64,000 bases of DNA from Saprospiraceae bacterium UBA6168 (lineage in GTDB: Bacteria; Bacteroidota; Bacteroidia; Chitinophagales; Saprospiraceae). The stretch is taken from assembly GCA_002435785.1 (NCBI GenBank), contig DIUC01000099.1, positions 1-64,000 of the forward strand, written 5' to 3'. Made by a program: the position numbers and the translations under genes. Below, one piece after another: positions 62,101 through 64,000 of the stretch. The notes beneath the pieces are model-generated. The model made no database searches and had not been told where the DNA came from. It saw only the letters and a program-made list of their open reading frames with translations. Position 1 is the stretch's first letter, and each line of letters starts with the position of its first letter.

Positions 62101-64000
62101 GCGGCTCCATCGCCGCCCGCCAAGAAGCTGCGATGATGACTTTCACCGCCACCAAGGAGAAATACAAAGTGGATGAAGATATCGAAATCACCGTTCCCGC
62201 AGGGGAAAAAGGCCGGGTGCTCATCACGCTGGAGACTGGCACGAAGGTCATCAAGAGCATGTGGAAGGACGCCAAGCAGGGCGAGAACAAGTTCAAGTTC
62301 GAGGCCACGGCGGAAATGTCGCCGACGGTGTACGCCCATGTGAGCCTGCTGCAACCGCACGGACAGGCGAAAAACGACCTGCCCATCCGCATGTACGGCG
62401 TGTTGGCGGTGGACGTGGAAGACCCCAAGACTTTGTTGAAACCTACCATCAAAATGGCCGCCGAACTGAAGCCGGAGCAGGAGTTCACGGTGGAAGTGAG
62501 CGAGGAAAACGGCGAGGACATGGCCTATACCATCGCCGTGGTGGACGAGGGATTGCTCGGCCTAACCAATTTCAAGACGCCCGACCCACACGGCGCACTC
62601 TACGCCCGTGAAGCATTGGGTGTAAAAACCTGGGACCTCTACGACTATGTGCTGGGCGCTTACGGCGGCGAGTTGGAGCGCATCCTTGCCATCGGTGGTG
62701 ACGGTGAAATCAACGCCCCCTCGGAGCGGAAGAACGCCAACCGCTTCAAGCCCGTGGTGCTGCACGCCGGGCCGTTCAACTACACGGGCGGCAAAAAAAC
62801 GCACAAGTTCAAGATGCCCAATTATATCGGCTCGGTGCGGGTGATGCTCGTGGCCGCCAATGCCGATGCTGCCTACGGCAATGCGGAGAAAATCGTTCCC
62901 GTGAAAAAGCCGCTGATGGCGCTGGCCACCCTGCCCCGTGTGCTCGGCCCCGGCGAGACGCTAAAACTGCCCGTCAGCATTTTTGCGATGGAAGCCAAGG
63001 TGAAAACCGTGGACGTGAGCATCGCTGAAACGACTGGCTTGGTGAACGTGGTGGGCGGCGCTACCCGCCAAATGAGCTTCGCAAAACCGGGCGAAGACAT
63101 GACCAGTTTCGACCTGAAAGTGGGCGAACGGACGGGCATTGCGAAGTTCAAAATCACGGCCAAGGGCGGTGGCGAAACGGCCACGCAGGAAATAGAACTC
63201 GACGTGCGCAACCCGAACCCCTACGTGACCCGTGTGGCGGAGGGCCTCTTGCAAGCCAACGGCAGTTGGAGCCAAACCTACAAGGCATTCGGGACACCCG
63301 GCACGAACACGGGCATACTCGAAGTATCGGCGATACCGCCGCTCAAGCTCGGCGAGCGCCTGAAATACCTGCTGCAATACCCGCATGGTTGCATCGAGCA
63401 GACGACCTCGGCGGCCTTCCCGCAACTATACGTGGACAAGCTGACCAAGCTCGACGCCAAGCAAAAAGCCGAGGTGACCGCCAATGTGAGCGCCGCCATT
63501 GACCGCCTGAAAAACTTCCAACTGCCAAGCGGTGCCTTCACCTACTGGCCCGGCGGCGACTACGACACTTGGGGTACGAACTACGCCGGACACTTCCTGC
63601 TGGAAGCCAAGGCGCTCGGCTACAAAGTGCCCGATGCGATGATTGACCGCTTCGTGAAGTTCCAGACCACCGAGGCCAAGCGCTGGAACCCTGACAATCG
63701 GGGCGAGCAGTACAGTTGGATAGAACTTGACCAGAGCTACCGCCTCTACACGCTGGCCTTGGCGAAGAAACCCGAAACGGGCGCCATGAACCGGATGCGG
63801 GAACTCAAGAACCTCAGCCCCGAAAGCCGCTGGCGCCTCGCCGCTGCCTACGCCCTGAACGGCAAGCAGGAAATCGGCAAGGAAATCGCCAAGGCACTGC
63901 CGACGACGGGCAAGGTGTACAGCTACTGGGGCCACAGCTACGGCTCGCAACTGCGGGACGAGGCCATGATTCTGGAAACGCAGGTGCTACTCGGCGACAT
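59106..64000 (+). CDS. Alpha-2-macroglobulin family lipoprotein (partial)
   Basis: The gene starts at 59106 and is open to the window end (at least 1631 codons), so its 3' end is missing. A lipobox (LTVVGFMAC, Cys26) leads a series of macroglobulin (MG) domains. The thioester motif is intact: PHGCIEQTTS with Cys1429 and Gln1432 (63390-63401), followed by an alpha-alpha toroid (GGDYDTWGTNYAGHFLLEA). Bacterial alpha-2-macroglobulins trap foreign proteases at the periplasm and often sit with a class A penicillin-binding protein (PBP1C), which may lie beyond the window. Large minus-strand frames inside it are shadows. Confidence 0.93.
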   Translation, partial: MFQIFRKHFPILLLLSFLTVVGFMACGKKDVLRAKEIPESVKSYIYAYTSGVISKADPVRVRFAGAAVTADKVGTDADNVLDFSPSVSGNAIWEDDHTVRFDPEDGWESGTSYIAKVSLSKVFDNLPEDAKSFEFDFLVREQNLNVEVYGIEAEDASDLKSQVLKGAVFITDNAKAEDLEKVLSATQGDKELPITWEHDNTGLTHNFTIGQIVRGTGASEVKVAWNGKPIGLKTKEETKVTIPALGDFSVMSARVVQADNQYVVLHFSDPLLPNQDLNGLIGIKGEAKVANDYDYYAEPVNTTLNYTVDGNKIFVYPSQRLAGKITFEVRPGIKNIAEQRMDKPTIWQVDFEPVKPMVRLVGRGVILPSSESGLVLPFEAVSLNAVEVEVFKIYDNNILQFLQTNELDGGDTYELQRVGRVIQRQMVPLKGLNPKSNTGAWTRYALDLNKLFTADPNAIYQVRIGFRPEYAIFKCSNRKQGDNLKEISQQGNTDENGEIRSFWGDYYGMDGYYEGFEWNQRNNPCYPAYYNYEHFAQTNVLASDLGITAKGGTDNSMFVAVADLRTTKSVGDVELEFYDYQQQLIASAKTNGDGIAELKLEKKPFLIIAKKEKMKGYLKTGDGNSLSLSRFDVAGEVTQKGLKGFLYGDRGVWRPGDSLFLNFILEDKVGSLPDNYPIAFELMDSRGQVQYKTVTTKNTQNLYALPVATSTDAPTGNWTATVKAGGAVFTKNIKVETVKPNRLRIDLDFGKKELSSRDEPAKAKLQVDWLHGAVGKNLRAVVEAEVSQVKTDFPKFKDYAFDDPARTMYSSEPVVIYDGTTNSEGTANFNAKIYANNKTAPGKLNVNLRARAFEKGGDFSIYNTKIPYSPYPTYAGVLMPKNDSGESRVDVGKDGTVKVVAVDESGNPMKGRNLSVGLYRVEWRWWWDQGDDYVSQFNSANHINAISSEGVVTNASGQANYNVNVTTWGRYLVRVCDTESGHCTGDYFYAGYPWYGDEGGSIAARQEAAMMTFTATKEKYKVDEDIEITVPAGEKGRVLITLETGTKVIKSMWKDAKQGENKFKFEATAEMSPTVYAHVSLLQPHGQAKNDLPIRMYGVLAVDVEDPKTLLKPTIKMAAELKPEQEFTVEVSEENGEDMAYTIAVVDEGLLGLTNFKTPDPHGALYAREALGVKTWDLYDYVLGAYGGELERILAIGGDGEINAPSERKNANRFKPVVLHAGPFNYTGGKKTHKFKMPNYIGSVRVMLVAANADAAYGNAEKIVPVKKPLMALATLPRVLGPGETLKLPVSIFAMEAKVKTVDVSIAETTGLVNVVGGATRQMSFAKPGEDMTSFDLKVGERTGIAKFKITAKGGGETATQEIELDVRNPNPYVTRVAEGLLQANGSWSQTYKAFGTPGTNTGILEVSAIPPLKLGERLKYLLQYPHGCIEQTTSAAFPQLYVDKLTKLDAKQKAEVTANVSAAIDRLKNFQLPSGAFTYWPGGDYDTWGTNYAGHFLLEAKALGYKVPDAMIDRFVKFQTTEAKRWNPDNRGEQYSWIELDQSYRLYTLALAKKPETGAMNRMRELKNLSPESRWRLAAAYALNGKQEIGKEIAKALPTTGKVYSYWGHSYGSQLRDEAMILETQVLLGD

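Noticed and set aside
60411..62360. 649-codon open frame on the minus strand
   Set aside because: It is antisense to the alpha-2-macroglobulin and has an unusual Val/His-rich composition without motifs.

Overview
The window looks like chromosome of a Bacteroidota bacterium, probably in or near the Saprospirales or Chitinophagales (the rank is inference). Supporting signs are: TonB-dependent receptors with carboxypeptidase-regulatory N-termini; at least four proteins with a type IX secretion (T9SS) C-terminal sorting domain; a CHU_C protein followed by PorP/SprF and a PorE-like OmpA protein; TAnnTTTG promoter elements; few Shine-Dalgarno sites; and a one-piece tmRNA whose tag ends YAMAA. Nothing indicates a prophage, insertion sequence, rRNA operon or CRISPR array.

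Layout. 1-586 is a non-coding repeat region. 587-13197 holds a TonB receptor, a T9SS cargo protein, a subtilase, a minus-strand group (GH9 cellulase, unknown 117-aa protein, pirin), a thioesterase with a lipoprotein, and an ABC exporter. 13251-20734 has a membrane Fe-S oxidoreductase pair, a T9SS-sorted protein, a two-domain amidohydrolase and an acyl desaturase. 20735-22096 contains only the tmRNA and one possible 33-aa membrane peptide. 22097-31688 carries a saccharopine/alanine dehydrogenase-like enzyme, a PolX protein whose polymerase centre has been lost, a DedA protein, a 2-hydroxyacid dehydrogenase, a DUF6794-like protein and topA. 31750-35286 is a probable metal-uptake locus: a His/Cys-rich small protein, a ZnuD-like TonB receptor and a lipoprotein. 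35494-40870 has a HAD phosphatase, lipoproteins, a sugar MFS transporter, an SMP-30 lactonase and purM. 40942-48146 is a T9SS/gliding cluster: a GldN-like protein with two repeats, CHU_C, PorP/SprF and PorE-like. 48356-57880 holds cmk, a 1167-residue secreted mosaic, glycerate kinase, Nudix, kdsB, a LysM protein, a PD-(D/E)XK-like protein and a LON-domain protein. 58035-59045 has a PIN toxin-antitoxin pair and a DUF433/DUF5615 pair whose toxin is truncated. From 59106 to the window end runs an alpha-2-macroglobulin lipoprotein with an intact thioester motif.

The genes are mostly housekeeping plus envelope and secretion functions. The less ordinary signals are: a dispersed repeat (core GACAGTTGGCAGTT) that sits against gene ends and encodes the last residues of KdsB; the polymerase-dead PolX; the duplicated GldN-like protein; the truncated toxin; and the stand-alone nuclease-like gene next to a 26-bp hairpin. 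I found no convincing candidate for a wholly new defence or mobile system.
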